A stretch of DNA of 64,000 nt from contig CADBZY010000005.1 of assembly GCA_902799245.1 (NCBI GenBank), forward strand, positions 51,705-115,704, written 5' to 3'. Positions within the stretch are counted from its first letter, which is position 1; each line of letters begins with the position of its first letter. This document shows, piece by piece, positions 8,032 to 17,264 of the stretch. A model generated the notes under the pieces. The model was not told where the DNA came from. It saw nothing but the letters and a program-made list of their open reading frames with translations, and ran no database searches. A program made the translations under genes and the position numbers. The DNA is from an uncultured Ruminococcus sp. GTDB lineage: Bacteria; Bacillota; Clostridia; Oscillospirales; Acutalibacteraceae.

Positions 8032-9108
8032 ATGAGAATAACAGATTGCATCAACAAAACGGCGGAATTTATCAGGAGCCGCAAGGGTGCGACAATGCTG
8101 CTCGCTTCCGCTGTGCTGGTGGGTTCCATTTTCATTTCATCCAATATCTCGGTTGTCAAGGTCGTAGACGGAGACCGGACAAGCAAGGTTCTTACCGCCA
8201 AGAGCAAAAGCTCTGTCGAGATCATCAGACAGGCGGGCTTTGCCCTTTCGGACAACGATTCCTATGCGGTCAACGGCGCGGACAACTCCGTGAGAGAAAT
8301 AGAGATTATCAGAGCCTTTGACATGAAGGTGATCGACGGCGGCGAGGAAAAGACAATTTCCGCAGTAAGCGGCACTGTTGCCGAGGCTTTGGAAAATGCG
8401 GGAATTGCCCTTCCCGAGAGAGAGGACACTGTCAACGTCGATCTCCGGTCAGAAGTGGATGAGGGGCTGGTTATCATAATCGACCGCGTGAAGTATGTCA
8501 CCGACACAAAGACCAAGGTCGTAAAATACAAGACCGTCACAAAGAATGACAGCACGCTCGCGGAGGGAAAGACAAAGGTATCTGTGGATGGCGTCAACGG
8601 TGAGAAAAAGGTGACGACTGTCAAAAAATTCGTTAACGGAAAGCTGACCGACACGGATGTGACAGAGAAGCTGACGAAGAAGGCCGTCAACAAGGTAGTG
8701 CTGAAGGGAACCAAGAAGACTGCCGTCAAAAAGGCCGCTGCCGCGAAGAATTCGACAGTTTCCGTCAATGCGGGCGGTAAGACAATCAGCGTTAACGGCA
8801 AAGAAATCAGCTACTCCAGGGTGCTTACCGGAACGGGTACGGCATACACCGCGCGCAGAGGCGCACGCACATCGACCGGCAAATCTGTCAAGGTGGGTCT
8901 GGTAGCGGTCGATCCGAGAAAGATACCCTACGGCACCAAGCTCTATATCGTGTCTGCCGACGGCAGGTACACTTACGGCTACGCCATCGCAGCCGATACC
9001 GGAGGAGCGCTCAGAAGCGGCAGGGTTCTTGTCGATCTCTTTTATAATACGGAGCGCGAGTGCATCAACTTCGGCAGACGACAGGTCAAGGTTTACATAC
9101 TTGACTGA
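8032..9108 (+). CDS. YabE-like protein: DUF348, G5 and 3D domains (cell wall hydrolase type)
   Basis: A 358-residue exported protein with one N-terminal membrane anchor (about 21-40), a DUF348 repeat region (about 41-140: VVKVVDGDRTSKVLTAKSKS), a G5 domain (about 150-235) and a C-terminal 3D domain (about 262-358). The 3D domain keeps its Asp residues in LVAVDPRKIPYGTKLY, AIAADTGGA and RVLVDLF, and its fold is that of MltA-type lytic transglycosylases. Related proteins (YabE, YocH, Rpf-like) remodel peptidoglycan in growth, sporulation or germination. A Lys/Ala-rich linker separates G5 from 3D. It is monocistronic between a consensus promoter and a strong terminator. Start supported by a GAGG purine stretch about 11 bases upstream. 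Confidence 0.9.
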   Translation: MRITDCINKTAEFIRSRKGATMLLASAVLVGSIFISSNISVVKVVDGDRTSKVLTAKSKSSVEIIRQAGFALSDNDSYAVNGADNSVREIEIIRAFDMKVIDGGEEKTISAVSGTVAEALENAGIALPEREDTVNVDLRSEVDEGLVIIIDRVKYVTDTKTKVVKYKTVTKNDSTLAEGKTKVSVDGVNGEKKVTTVKKFVNGKLTDTDVTEKLTKKAVNKVVLKGTKKTAVKKAAAAKNSTVSVNAGGKTISVNGKEISYSRVLTGTGTAYTARRGARTSTGKSVKVGLVAVDPRKIPYGTKLYIVSADGRYTYGYAIAADTGGALRSGRVLVDLFYNTERECINFGRRQVKVYILD

Positions 9109-9133
9109 TGAATGATTTCCCATCAACAGAACA

Positions 9134-9181
9134 CAACGCCGTTTCGCAGCGGTTTTTACAGGCTGCGGAACGGCGTTTTTA
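9134..9181 (+). terminator. Rho-independent terminator after the 3D-domain gene
   Basis: A long stem with arms 9134-9150 and 9162-9177 (AACGCCGTTTCGCAGC against GCTGCGGAACGGCGTT) followed by TTTTT. Confidence 0.9.
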
Positions 9182-9240
9182 GTTGCTGCGGCTTTTTATA
9201 AAACTTTTATGAAGAACCCGGCGTTTGATGCAAATTATAC

Positions 9241-9269
9241 TTGATGTAACGGGAGATATGTTGTATAAT
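9241..9269 (+). promoter_or_regulatory. Sigma-A type promoter of the phosphohexomutase operon
   Basis: TTGATG (9241-9246), 17-base spacer, TATAAT (9264-9269). It precedes the gene at 9352 by about 80 bases and likely serves the run of same-strand genes down to folD. Confidence 0.7.
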
Positions 9270-9351
9270 ACTTTTTATGAACTTGTTCTTTTTAATGCTA
9301 TAAGAAAAAATCCTATAAGAAAAAATCATGAAATAAGGAAGGATTATTGCT

Positions 9352-10872
9352 ATGGATAAATTCTGGAAGAACTTCAAAAGCGGCACCGACATTCGCGGCG
9401 TTGCGGTGGACGGCGTGGAGGGCGAACCGCTTAACCTGACTGACGAAGTTGTCGGTAAGATGGCCAAGGCGTTTCTGCGGTGGCTTTCTCAGAAAACGGG
9501 AAAGAAGTCGGATGCGCTGAAGGTCGCTGTGGGTCACGACAGCCGTATTTCCGCCGACAGAATCCGCTCCGCTGTGGTCAGTGCGATGGTGGAGTGCGGC
9601 GCGAAGGTGCTGGACTGCGGGCTTTCATCCACTCCCTCTATGTTCATGATCACGCTGGACAGGCAGCTGGACGGTTCGGTGCAGATCACCGCAAGCCATC
9701 ATCCCTATCATCGCAACGGATTGAAATTCTTTACGCCCGCGGGCGGTCTGGACGGCTGCGACATCGAGGCGATTCTCGGCTTCTGCGATGAGGGCAGCTT
9801 CCCTGAGGCTGCCGAAGGCGGCAGCGCAGAGCCGATCCATTATATGAAGGACTACGCCGCGCATCTGCGCGACATTATCTGCAAGGACATCAACAGCGAA
9901 AACTACGACCGTCCGCTGGAAGGGCTGCATATCGTCGTGGACGCCGGCAACGGCGCGGGCGGATTCTATGCCTATGACGTTCTGGAGCCGCTTGGCGCGG
10001 ATATTTCGGGAAGCGTGTTCCTTGAGCCCGACGGAATGTTCCCCAATCACATCCCCAATCCCGAGGACAAGGAAGCCATGCGTTCGATCTGCAATGCGGT
10101 TCTGCAATCCCATGCCGATTTAGGCGTGATCTTTGATACCGACGTGGACAGAGGCGGCGCTGTTGACAGCCTTGGCGCGGAGATCAACCGCAACAGGCTC
10201 GTGGCGCTGGCTTCGGCCATTGCCCTGGAAAACTGTCCCGGAGGAACAATCGTCACCGATTCCACTACATCGGCGGGACTGAGAACCTTTATCGAAAGCT
10301 CTCTCGGAGGGGTGCATTACCGCTACCGCAGGGGCTACCGCAACGTCATCAACCGCGCGGTGGAGCTCAATGAACAGGGAATCGACTGCCCTCTGGCCAT
10401 CGAGACAAGCGGTCACGCTGCCATGAGAGACAATTATTTCCTTGACGACGGCGCGTATCTTGTCACGATGATCATCATCAAAATGGCCCAGCTCCGGGCG
10501 CGCGGCGAGAGCCTTGCCGCTTTGACGGCAGATTTGGAGGATCCGCTCGAGGAATGTGAGCTTCGGTTTAAAATCACCGCAGAGGACTTCAAGGAATACG
10601 GACAAAAGGTACTTTCCGAACTGGAACAATACGCCGAAGCGCGTGAGGATTGGATCATTGCCGACGACAACCGCGAGGGAATCCGCGTTTCCTTTGAGGA
10701 CGAGCAGGGCTGGTTCCTGCTGCGCCTGAGCGTACATGATCCTATTATGCCGCTCAATCTTGAAAGCATGAAGCAAGGCGGCAGCAAAGCTATTGCCAAG
10801 AAGCTGTATGGATTCCTCAAAGGCTGCGGCAGCCTTGACTTGACAGCGATAGAGAAATACATCGCTGAATAA
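9352..10872 (+). CDS. Phosphomannomutase/phosphoglucomutase family enzyme (intact active site)
   Basis: Interconverts hexose 1- and 6-phosphates through a phosphoserine intermediate. The 506-residue protein has the four-domain layout of the alpha-D-phosphohexomutase superfamily: N-terminal GTDIRG, the catalytic loop ITASHHPYHRNGLKFF with Ser 115, the metal loop DTDVDR (Asp 262, 264, 266) and the sugar-binding loop ETSGHAAMRDNYF. The loops differ in detail from GlmM and from E. coli ManB, so the preferred sugar (glucose or mannose) is not certain. A purine-rich AAGGAAGGA precedes the ATG. It contrasts with a second family member at 36648-38084 that has lost these motifs. Confidence 0.88.
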   Translation: MDKFWKNFKSGTDIRGVAVDGVEGEPLNLTDEVVGKMAKAFLRWLSQKTGKKSDALKVAVGHDSRISADRIRSAVVSAMVECGAKVLDCGLSSTPSMFMITLDRQLDGSVQITASHHPYHRNGLKFFTPAGGLDGCDIEAILGFCDEGSFPEAAEGGSAEPIHYMKDYAAHLRDIICKDINSENYDRPLEGLHIVVDAGNGAGGFYAYDVLEPLGADISGSVFLEPDGMFPNHIPNPEDKEAMRSICNAVLQSHADLGVIFDTDVDRGGAVDSLGAEINRNRLVALASAIALENCPGGTIVTDSTTSAGLRTFIESSLGGVHYRYRRGYRNVINRAVELNEQGIDCPLAIETSGHAAMRDNYFLDDGAYLVTMIIIKMAQLRARGESLAALTADLEDPLEECELRFKITAEDFKEYGQKVLSELEQYAEAREDWIIADDNREGIRVSFEDEQGWFLLRLSVHDPIMPLNLESMKQGGSKAIAKKLYGFLKGCGSLDLTAIEKYIAE

Positions 10873-10907
10873 TCAATGAATCGCATGACCGAAGGACGGT
10901 GTGTGTT

Positions 10908-11336
10908 ATGGATGATATGAATCATAGGAAAATGAATGACTCTTTATTTGACGGTTCTCTTCTTGACGAGCTCAACGGCAGGAAGCCTGACAAGATAAGC
11001 GAAAGCTCTGAGGATACTTCCGATAAAAAACTGTCGGACAAGTCCGATACTGAAAAAGCCAATTCTGTTAAACCGGCGGAGGACGAACAGCCCGTTATCA
11101 GCGGCGATGATAACGAACGCTCCAACAAAAAGCTCTTTATTGTAAGAGTGCTTGCGGTGGCTGTCGGCGTACTGGGCGTGATTATGCTGGTCTGCGGTAT
11201 AGCGCTTCACAGGCTGGACGAGGAAAGCCGCAGGACTCCTGAAAAGGAGCAGATGCCGGAGGAATACATAGAGGAATTCTTTTCCGATGAGCATTTCACG
11301 CCCAATATCGAGGATTATCTCGAGCCGGAGGCGTGA
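10908..11336 (+). CDS. Single-span membrane protein of unknown function
   Basis: A 142-residue protein with a highly charged Ser/Asp/Lys-rich N-terminal half (about 1-75), one transmembrane span (about 77-100: FIVRVLAVAVGVLGVIMLVC) and a Glu-rich extracellular or periplasmic tail. No domain recognised. A GTG at 10899 is in frame, but GAAGGACGG upstream fits ATG 10908 better. It lies 35 bases after the mutase and 14 bases before the M16 genes, so it belongs to that operon; this context does not reveal its job. Confidence 0.75.
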   Translation: MDDMNHRKMNDSLFDGSLLDELNGRKPDKISESSEDTSDKKLSDKSDTEKANSVKPAEDEQPVISGDDNERSNKKLFIVRVLAVAVGVLGVIMLVCGIALHRLDEESRRTPEKEQMPEEYIEEFFSDEHFTPNIEDYLEPEA

Positions 11337-11350
11337 GGAGGTGCTGATAT

Positions 11351-12682
11351 TTGGAGGAAAATGAGAATAATATGTATGTAAGCTCGCTCGGAGAAGGAAT
11401 ATCCTTCCGGTCGGTCTGGGAGACGAGATTCAAAGATGCTTGCATCGCGATTCATTTCGTTTTTCCCATGAACAGGGACGATGTCACTGTGAACGCGGTT
11501 CTCGGCTCGCTGCTTAACCGCTCGTGTGCGAAATACCGGCAATTTTCCGAGCTGGATCGTGCGCTTGCTATGCTTTACGGGGCATCCGTCAGAACTGCAA
11601 TCACAATTTTCGGAAACTGTCAGATGTTAACCGTCGTAATAGGTTTTCTTGACGACAGATTTGTTCCGGGGGACGAATGTGTTTCCGGAGAATGTGCCGC
11701 GCTGCTCAGCGAGATTGTTTTTCGTCCGGTCGTCGGGGAAGACGGCCTTCTGTTTGACGGGGATGAAGTGGAGAGAGCTTTGAGAAACACCGAAGAGCGT
11801 ATCAGATCTCGGATCAATGACAAGGAAGAATATGCTTCCGCACGATGCTGTGATATTATGTGCGAGGGTGAGCCGATGTCGATAGAGGCCGGCGGTTATC
11901 TTGAAGATCTGCCGGATATAACACGCGAGGCACTGACGAAGGCGTGGAGGAAGATTCTTTCTACATCGCTCGTGGAGATTATTACGGTAGGCGGTGTCAA
12001 CCATGCGTCTGTCGAGAGGATTTTTGCCCGTGAATTTAAAGCGTTTGACCGTCACTGCGCGGAACTTCCAAGGCTTCCCGCGTACAAAGAGCCGATCCAG
12101 GTCAAAGAAGTCACAGAGCGCATGGACGTACAGCAGAGCAAGCTGATCATGGGATTCCGGCTGCCGATCACGGAACCGGACGACAGGACAATGGCGGCCC
12201 GCCTGATGTCATTGCTTTTCGGCGGAGGAACGACAAGTCTGCTTTTCAACAATGTGCGGGAAAAGCAGGGTCTGTGTTATTACTGTTCGTCTGATTACAC
12301 CCGCTACGCCGGTATTATGTATGTGAGAAGCGGTATTGAAGAGTCGAATAAGGATAAGGTCGTGGAGGAGGTAAAACGTCAGCTGGAAGTGATTGCCGGC
12401 AATGCGTTTACTGACGATGAATTCAACGCAGCAAAGCTGTATATGATCAGCGCTTTTGAATCTTTCAAAGACTCCATCGGCGTCATTGAATCTTGGTACG
12501 CGTTTCAGCTTTATGACGGATGTGTACGTACGCCCGAACAGGGAGTGGAGCGTATAAAGGCTGTAACAAGGAGTCAGGTTGCTGAGTGTGCCAGACTTGC
12601 CCGCCTCGATACGGTCTATATGCTTGCGCCGGAGGCTTCTGAGGAAACAAACGAGTCGGAAGGAGGCCAAGGAGATGACTGA
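11351..12682 (+). CDS. M16-family peptidase-like protein, YmfF type (no HxxEH motif)
   Basis: A 443-residue member of the insulinase/mitochondrial-processing-peptidase family that lacks the zinc motif in its N-terminal domain and is expected to be the non-catalytic partner of the next gene. Recognisable segments are the N-terminal fold (TRFKDACIAIHFVFPMNRDD) and the C-terminal M16C-like half (LLFGGGTTSLLFNNVREKQG). In Bacillus subtilis ymfF and ymfH are required for 5-aminopentanol modification of elongation factor P, and the pair here is the obvious orthologue. The start is TTG 11351, set by AGGAGGTG at 11336-11343; it overlaps the stop region of the preceding gene by spacing and is followed by an 8-base overlap with the ymfH-like gene. 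Confidence 0.85.
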   Translation: MEENENNMYVSSLGEGISFRSVWETRFKDACIAIHFVFPMNRDDVTVNAVLGSLLNRSCAKYRQFSELDRALAMLYGASVRTAITIFGNCQMLTVVIGFLDDRFVPGDECVSGECAALLSEIVFRPVVGEDGLLFDGDEVERALRNTEERIRSRINDKEEYASARCCDIMCEGEPMSIEAGGYLEDLPDITREALTKAWRKILSTSLVEIITVGGVNHASVERIFAREFKAFDRHCAELPRLPAYKEPIQVKEVTERMDVQQSKLIMGFRLPITEPDDRTMAARLMSLLFGGGTTSLLFNNVREKQGLCYYCSSDYTRYAGIMYVRSGIEESNKDKVVEEVKRQLEVIAGNAFTDDEFNAAKLYMISAFESFKDSIGVIESWYAFQLYDGCVRTPEQGVERIKAVTRSQVAECARLARLDTVYMLAPEASEETNESEGGQGDD

Positions 12683-13964
12683 TGGCAATGACAGATTTCA
12701 CATACACAGGGACACCCTGACGGGTGAAACCGTGTATTACGTTACCCATCCGACCGGGGTCAAAATCGCGATATGTCCCAAACCTGAAAAAAAGATAGCC
12801 TATGCCACATTCGGTGTAAAATACGGCTCTATCGACAACGATTTCAGCGTCAACGGAGGAGAATTCACCCGCGTACCCGACGGAATAGCGCATTATCTGG
12901 AACATAAGCTGTTTGAAAATGAGGATTGCGGCGCCTTTGAGCGGTACGCAAAGACAGGCGCGAGTGCCAATGCCTTCACTGCGTATGACAAAACCTGCTA
13001 TTATTTCTCCTGTACCCGCCATTTTGAGCAGGCGTTTGAGATTCTGCTTGACTTTGTTCAGAATCCTTACTTTACCGAAGAGAGTGTGCAGAAGGAACGT
13101 GGCATTATCGTGCAGGAGATACAGATGTATCAGGATTCTCCCGGGAGTAAGGTGTATTCCAATCTGATGAAGGCGATGTACCTTGACCATCCGATCAAGA
13201 ATGATGTCGCCGGAACGGTGGAGTCCATTTCACAGATTACCCCGGAACTGCTTTACCAGTGCTACAACACCTTCTACAATCCGAATAATATGGTGCTGGC
13301 CGTGGCGGGCAAGGTCGATCCGCAAGAGGTGCTGGCCATGTGTGACAGGCTGTTTCTTCCGAAGGAGAAGCTTGAAATAGTCAGTCGGCATCCTGAGGAC
13401 AACGGCAGGATTGTGCAGCCCTTCATCGAGGAAGAATTGGACGTTCCGTTTCCGCTCTTTCAGCTTGGGTTCAAGGAAAGCTGGCGGCAGCTCAGCGAAC
13501 GCGAACGAATTCTCTCGGGAATAATAAGAAATGCAGTTTTCGGCCCGATTTCTGATTTTTATGACCGCATGATTCGTAAACAGCTGATCAATCCCGGATT
13601 CGGTTATAATTCGATTGAGGTTGAGGGTGCGATGGCTTCCGTTTTTCAAGGTATGAGTAGCTTTCCCGAAGCTCTTCGTGATGAGATCTTTGAAGAGATA
13701 GAGCGAGTGAAACGCGAAGGCATCTCGCCGAGGATCTTTGAATGTGCACGCCGCAGCAGCTACGGTGGAAACATAACCGCTTTTAACTACACAGAAGATA
13801 TTGCCGACAATCTCCAGGACGATATTATGTTTGGCATTGATACCTTTGGTTTATTAAAGGCTGCCGCGAGTGTGACCGTGGAGGAAGCAAATGAACTGTT
13901 CCGCCGGCAATATGATATTTCAAACAGCTCCCTGTCTGTGGTAAGACGGAGCAAGGAGGCGTAA
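12675..13964 (+). CDS. M16-family zinc metallopeptidase, YmfH type
   Basis: A 429-residue M16 peptidase with the inverted zinc motif HYLEH (His 73, Glu 76, His 77), preceded by VPDGIA and followed about 70-80 residues later by the distal Glu region EIQMYQDSPGSKVYSNLMKA. Together with the preceding motif-less homologue it forms the usual two-subunit arrangement. The frame is open further upstream (to 12579) inside the ymfF-like gene, but AGGAGG at 12661-12666 with an 8-base spacer points to ATG 12675. Family knowledge links the pair to elongation factor P modification; an EF-P gene is not in this window. lgt follows directly. Confidence 0.88.
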   Translation: MTDGNDRFHIHRDTLTGETVYYVTHPTGVKIAICPKPEKKIAYATFGVKYGSIDNDFSVNGGEFTRVPDGIAHYLEHKLFENEDCGAFERYAKTGASANAFTAYDKTCYYFSCTRHFEQAFEILLDFVQNPYFTEESVQKERGIIVQEIQMYQDSPGSKVYSNLMKAMYLDHPIKNDVAGTVESISQITPELLYQCYNTFYNPNNMVLAVAGKVDPQEVLAMCDRLFLPKEKLEIVSRHPEDNGRIVQPFIEEELDVPFPLFQLGFKESWRQLSERERILSGIIRNAVFGPISDFYDRMIRKQLINPGFGYNSIEVEGAMASVFQGMSSFPEALRDEIFEEIERVKREGISPRIFECARRSSYGGNITAFNYTEDIADNLQDDIMFGIDTFGLLKAAASVTVEEANELFRRQYDISNSSLSVVRRSKEA

Positions 13965-13967
13965 TTG

Positions 13968-14966
13968 ATGGAAGTGAGTTTTCCAAAGTTAGGATTGGAA
14001 TTTGACATTAACCGCGTTGCGTTCAGTCTTTTCGGACTGGATATTTACTGGTACGCTCTGCTGATAATGACGGGATTCATCCTTGCGGTGCTTTACGCTT
14101 GGAGAAGCACCAAGACCTTTGACGTGAAGATGGATCCCCTGATCGATATTGTGCTGGTGGGTCTTTTCTGCGGCATTATCGGCGCGAGGATATATTATGT
14201 TATTTTCCGTTTCAGCAGCTACAGCAGCCTTTGGGATATGATGAATATCCGCGACGGCGGTCTTGCCATTTACGGAGGAGTGATACTGGCGTTTATCTCA
14301 GGCCTGATTATGTGCAAATATGTTGAGAAGGTCGAGATTCTTCCGGTATTTGACATTGCCGCCATCGGATTCCTGATAGGGCAGGGAGTAGGACGCTGGG
14401 GCAACTTCATGAATCAGGAGGCGTTCGGAAGCGAGACAGGCCTGCCATGGGGAATGTACAGTGTCAACACATATTATTATGAGGTTGTGGATGGCATTTC
14501 TCGCAAGGTCGGTCCTACAACGGTGCATCCTTGTTTTCTTTATGAATCGCTCTGGTGCCTGACCGGATTTGTGCTGCTGCACCTTGTCAGCAGACGCTAC
14601 TACAAATTCAAGGGGCAGATCTTCCTGGGCTATCTCGTATGGTACGGTCTTGGAAGAATGTGGATAGAGGGACTGAGAACCGACAGCCTGTGGCTGGTGG
14701 AAAATGTCCTCAAAGTTTCTCAGCTTCTTGCCATTATCTGCGTTTTTGTGGCCGGAGCGCTGCTCTGGATGGGCTGGAATGACATTCCGCTTCCGGTTCC
14801 CAAGGTGAAGCGCACGGAAAAGGGCAAGGGAATAGCGGGACTCGGTTTTGATATTGAAATTACCAATGTCAGCTTTCAGCATACAAAGCTGTGGCAGGAG
14901 ACCCATGAATGTGTGCAGGTCAGCGAAGCTTCAGATGCCGCTGACGACGAGTCCGCATCCGAATAA
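13968..14966 (+). CDS. lgt: Prolipoprotein diacylglyceryl transferase
   Basis: Transfers diacylglycerol from phosphatidylglycerol to the lipobox Cys of preprolipoproteins in the membrane; several lipoproteins in this window would be its substrates. The 332-residue protein has about 7 spans, the RDGGLAIYGGVI loop, and the Lgt signature GQGVGRWGNFMNQEAFG, followed by LPWGMY and HPCFLYES. A soluble C-terminal extension of about 55 residues (after WMGWNDIPLPVP) is longer than usual. AAGGAGG at 13953-13959 supports ATG 13968 rather than TTG 13965. It is 3 bases downstream of the ymfH-like stop. Confidence 0.95.
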   Translation: MEVSFPKLGLEFDINRVAFSLFGLDIYWYALLIMTGFILAVLYAWRSTKTFDVKMDPLIDIVLVGLFCGIIGARIYYVIFRFSSYSSLWDMMNIRDGGLAIYGGVILAFISGLIMCKYVEKVEILPVFDIAAIGFLIGQGVGRWGNFMNQEAFGSETGLPWGMYSVNTYYYEVVDGISRKVGPTTVHPCFLYESLWCLTGFVLLHLVSRRYYKFKGQIFLGYLVWYGLGRMWIEGLRTDSLWLVENVLKVSQLLAIICVFVAGALLWMGWNDIPLPVPKVKRTEKGKGIAGLGFDIEITNVSFQHTKLWQETHECVQVSEASDAADDESASE

Positions 14967-14998
14967 ATTGACGAAAATGATAAACGAGGTGATCTGTT

Positions 14999-16309
14999 AT
15001 GAATAACTGGAATTCGGACGGATACAGCTTTGAGACAGACCGGAACATCTCAGAGAAAGATGATGAACTGGAAGCGTTTGAAGCCGAATGTGCCAGAATG
15101 CTTGAAAAGGAACACGAGCGACGCGCGCAGGAAGAAAGAAATGCTGCATTTGCCAAGTCCGCCGCGGCGATGAGGGCTGCCGCAAATCCTACGCCTGAAC
15201 CCGAGCCTGAACCGCAACCGAAGCCTGAACCGGTACCGCAACCGAAGCCTGAACCGCAACCGCAACCGAAGCCTGAACCGGAACCGCAACCGAAGCCTGA
15301 ACCTGAACCGGTACCGCAACCGAAGCCTGAACCGCAACCGCAACCGAAGCCTGAACCGCAACCGCAACCGAAGCCTGAACCGCAACCGCAACCGAAGCCT
15401 GAACCGCAACCGCAACCGAAACCTGAACCGGTACCGCAACCGAAACCTGAACCGGTACCGCAACGGGAGAAAAAGCCGGAACAAGTCAAAAAACCTGAAC
15501 GATCAAGGATGTCCCATCGTGATGAGCTTGCCGCCATAATGCAGGCGGAGTCCAACGAGAGCATTCAACATTCTGTAGCGAAGAGAGCACAGGAGAATGA
15601 GTCAAAACGGGAGGAAGAATACTACGGCGCAAATGATGAAAGACTTCCTGCGTGGCTGAGAAGAACCTTTACTCTTCTGCTGCTAATTCTTGGCGGGGTA
15701 GGCTTATATATACTGATAGACATGGATTATCATTCACTAATATTTGATTCGCTGTGCTTTTTAGAGATTGCAGTTTGTATGTTGACAGCTGTTGGACTTA
15801 ACGCTTCGCTCATTCCATTCCGCGTGGCAAAGGAAATGATCATGCGCGTTGCAGCCTATGCGCTGTTTGCGTTTTATATAATATACGCTGCTGACGCGCT
15901 GTTCCTCAAAAAACTGTTGGCGTTCGGCATTGATAAGGAACATTTCATGGCGTATGCCAAGACCAATGTGACGATTAATGTGTTGGATGGCCTTAGTGCA
16001 ATGGGAAAAATGGGAATGCTGGGCTGCGTGATGTTTGTGTTTCCTTTGGCTTTTATGCTGCTGATTTTTATTAAGCCGTTCCGCAATGTACTGCTGTATC
16101 TGTTGACCATCATGTTTCTTTTCTTTGCGGCAAGTTCGCTTCGCATTCTCACTATGTCGGGCGCTTTTGATATGTCGCAGTGCTTTATGGCAATTGTAGC
16201 GGCAATCGCTGCGTATGTGGCATTTATGTTCCCACCGATTAACAACCTGCTGAGCGATTCGGGGTTGATTATTTGGGAATATGACGACGATGAAGATGAA
16301 GAGGATTGA
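14999..16309 (+). CDS. Polytopic membrane protein with a Pro/Glu/Gln/Lys repeat domain
   Basis: A 436-residue protein in three parts. Residues 1-63 are charged and probably helical ([20 protein letters not shown]). Residues about 64-155 are a tandem [12 protein letters not shown] repeat. Residues about 215-425 hold six predicted membrane spans, ending in an acidic tail (YDDDEDEED). No enzyme domain is recognised. The Pro-rich segment resembles rigid spacer regions that cross the wall in TonB or surface proteins, but here it precedes the spans and so is more likely cytosolic. GAGGTGAT 5-13 bases before the ATG supports the start. It lies 32 bases after lgt and 32 before folD, in the same operon. 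Confidence 0.75.
   Translation: MNNWNSDGYSFETDRNISEKDDELEAFEAECARMLEKEHERRAQEERNAAFAKSAAAMRAAANPTPEPEPEPQPKPEPVPQPKPEPQPQPKPEPEPQPKPEPEPVPQPKPEPQPQPKPEPQPQPKPEPQPQPKPEPQPQPKPEPVPQPKPEPVPQREKKPEQVKKPERSRMSHRDELAAIMQAESNESIQHSVAKRAQENESKREEEYYGANDERLPAWLRRTFTLLLLILGGVGLYILIDMDYHSLIFDSLCFLEIAVCMLTAVGLNASLIPFRVAKEMIMRVAAYALFAFYIIYAADALFLKKLLAFGIDKEHFMAYAKTNVTINVLDGLSAMGKMGMLGCVMFVFPLAFMLLIFIKPFRNVLLYLLTIMFLFFAASSLRILTMSGAFDMSQCFMAIVAAIAAYVAFMFPPINNLLSDSGLIIWEYDDDEDEED
15189..15463 (+). repeat. In-frame tandem repeat encoding PEPQPQPK units
   Basis: About 275 bases built from 6-base blocks (CCTGAA, CCGCAA, CCGAAG, CCGGTA) that combine mainly into 24-base units encoding PEPQPQPK, with PEPVPQPK variants. 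Near-identical DNA copies suggest recent expansion by slippage or recombination. Confidence 0.9.
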
Positions 16310-16341
16310 TCTTTCTAACACTATTTCGGAGATGATTTCAA

Positions 16342-17196
16342 ATGGCAAAAATAATTGACGGAAAAGCTGTTTCCGCACGTGTGCGCGCGGAAGTCGCAGC
16401 TGAAACCGCAGAGCTTAAGAAAAAAGGTATTACTCCGGGGCTTGCGGTCATCATTGTTGGTGATGATCCTGCTTCAAGAGTCTATGTAAACAACAAGAAA
16501 AAGGCGTGCGCTGAGGTCGGTTTCCGTTCGGAAGAATTTGCACTCCCGGCCGATACCGATCAGAGCGAGCTGCTGGCGCTGGTAAAATGCCTTAACGACA
16601 GAAGCGACATCAACGGCATTCTCTGTCAGCTTCCGCTTCCGGAAGGTCTTGACGATAAAGCCGTGATTAAGGCGATTACCCCGGAGAAGGATGTTGACGC
16701 CTTCAGTGAGGAAAACGTGGGCAAGATCATGATCGGCAAATACGATTTTCTTCCCTGCACTCCCGCCGGCGTTATGGAGCTGATCAAGGAGAGCGGTGTC
16801 GAGGTCGCGGGCAAGGAATGTGTGGTTATCGGCAGAAGCAATATTGTGGGAAAGCCCATGGCCATGCTGCTGCTCCATCAGAACGGCACTGTTACGATCT
16901 GCCACAGCCGCACGAAGAATCTCGCCGAAGTGACCCGCAGGGCCGACATTCTGGTGGCCGCCGTCGGCAAGGCGAAATTCGTAACTGCCGATATGGTCAA
17001 GGAGGGCGCGGTCGTCATCGATGTAGGCATGAACCGTGACGAGAACGGCAAGCTCTGCGGCGATGTGGACTTTGCCTCTGTAGAGCCGAAGTGTTCCGCC
17101 ATTACACCTGTTCCCGGTGGAGTCGGCCCCATGACGATTGCCATGTTGATGAAAAACACCCTCATGGCGGCAAAGCTCCAGAACGGAATCCAGTAA
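16342..17196 (+). CDS. folD: Bifunctional methylenetetrahydrofolate dehydrogenase/methenyltetrahydrofolate cyclohydrolase
   Basis: Interconverts 5,10-methylene-, methenyl- and 10-formyl-tetrahydrofolate with NADP, supplying one-carbon units. The 284-residue protein has the usual FolD length and motifs: [14 protein letters not shown] with the catalytic Lys, [33 protein letters not shown] for nucleotide binding, and the C-terminal [20 protein letters not shown] at 16329-16333 lies upstream of the ATG. It ends the operon at a bidirectional terminator. Confidence 0.96.
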   Translation: MAKIIDGKAVSARVRAEVAAETAELKKKGITPGLAVIIVGDDPASRVYVNNKKKACAEVGFRSEEFALPADTDQSELLALVKCLNDRSDINGILCQLPLPEGLDDKAVIKAITPEKDVDAFSEENVGKIMIGKYDFLPCTPAGVMELIKESGVEVAGKECVVIGRSNIVGKPMAMLLLHQNGTVTICHSRTKNLAEVTRRADILVAAVGKAKFVTADMVKEGAVVIDVGMNRDENGKLCGDVDFASVEPKCSAITPVPGGVGPMTIAMLMKNTLMAAKLQNGIQ

Positions 17197-17214
17197 TGCT
17201 CATTTATATAATAA

Positions 17215-17264
17215 AATCCCGTATTTCCAATGCGGTTAAGCAAAGGAAATACGGGATTATTTTT
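17215..17264. terminator. Bidirectional terminator between folD and the GT2-GtrA gene
   Basis: A 14-bp perfect stem (17215-17228 with 17245-17258) carries T-rich tails on both strands, so it can end the folD transcript from the left and the glycosyltransferase transcript from the right. Confidence 0.9.

Noticed and set aside
15189..15463. CRISPR-like regular repeat
   Set aside because: Units are directly adjacent, in frame and encode a Pro-rich segment; there are no unique spacers.
14920..15564. Minus-strand frame of Gly/Cys/Ser/Phe repeats opposite the Pro-rich gene
   Set aside because: It is the complement of the PEPQPQPK repeat; the repeat keeps all frames open. No ribosome binding site and no sensible product.
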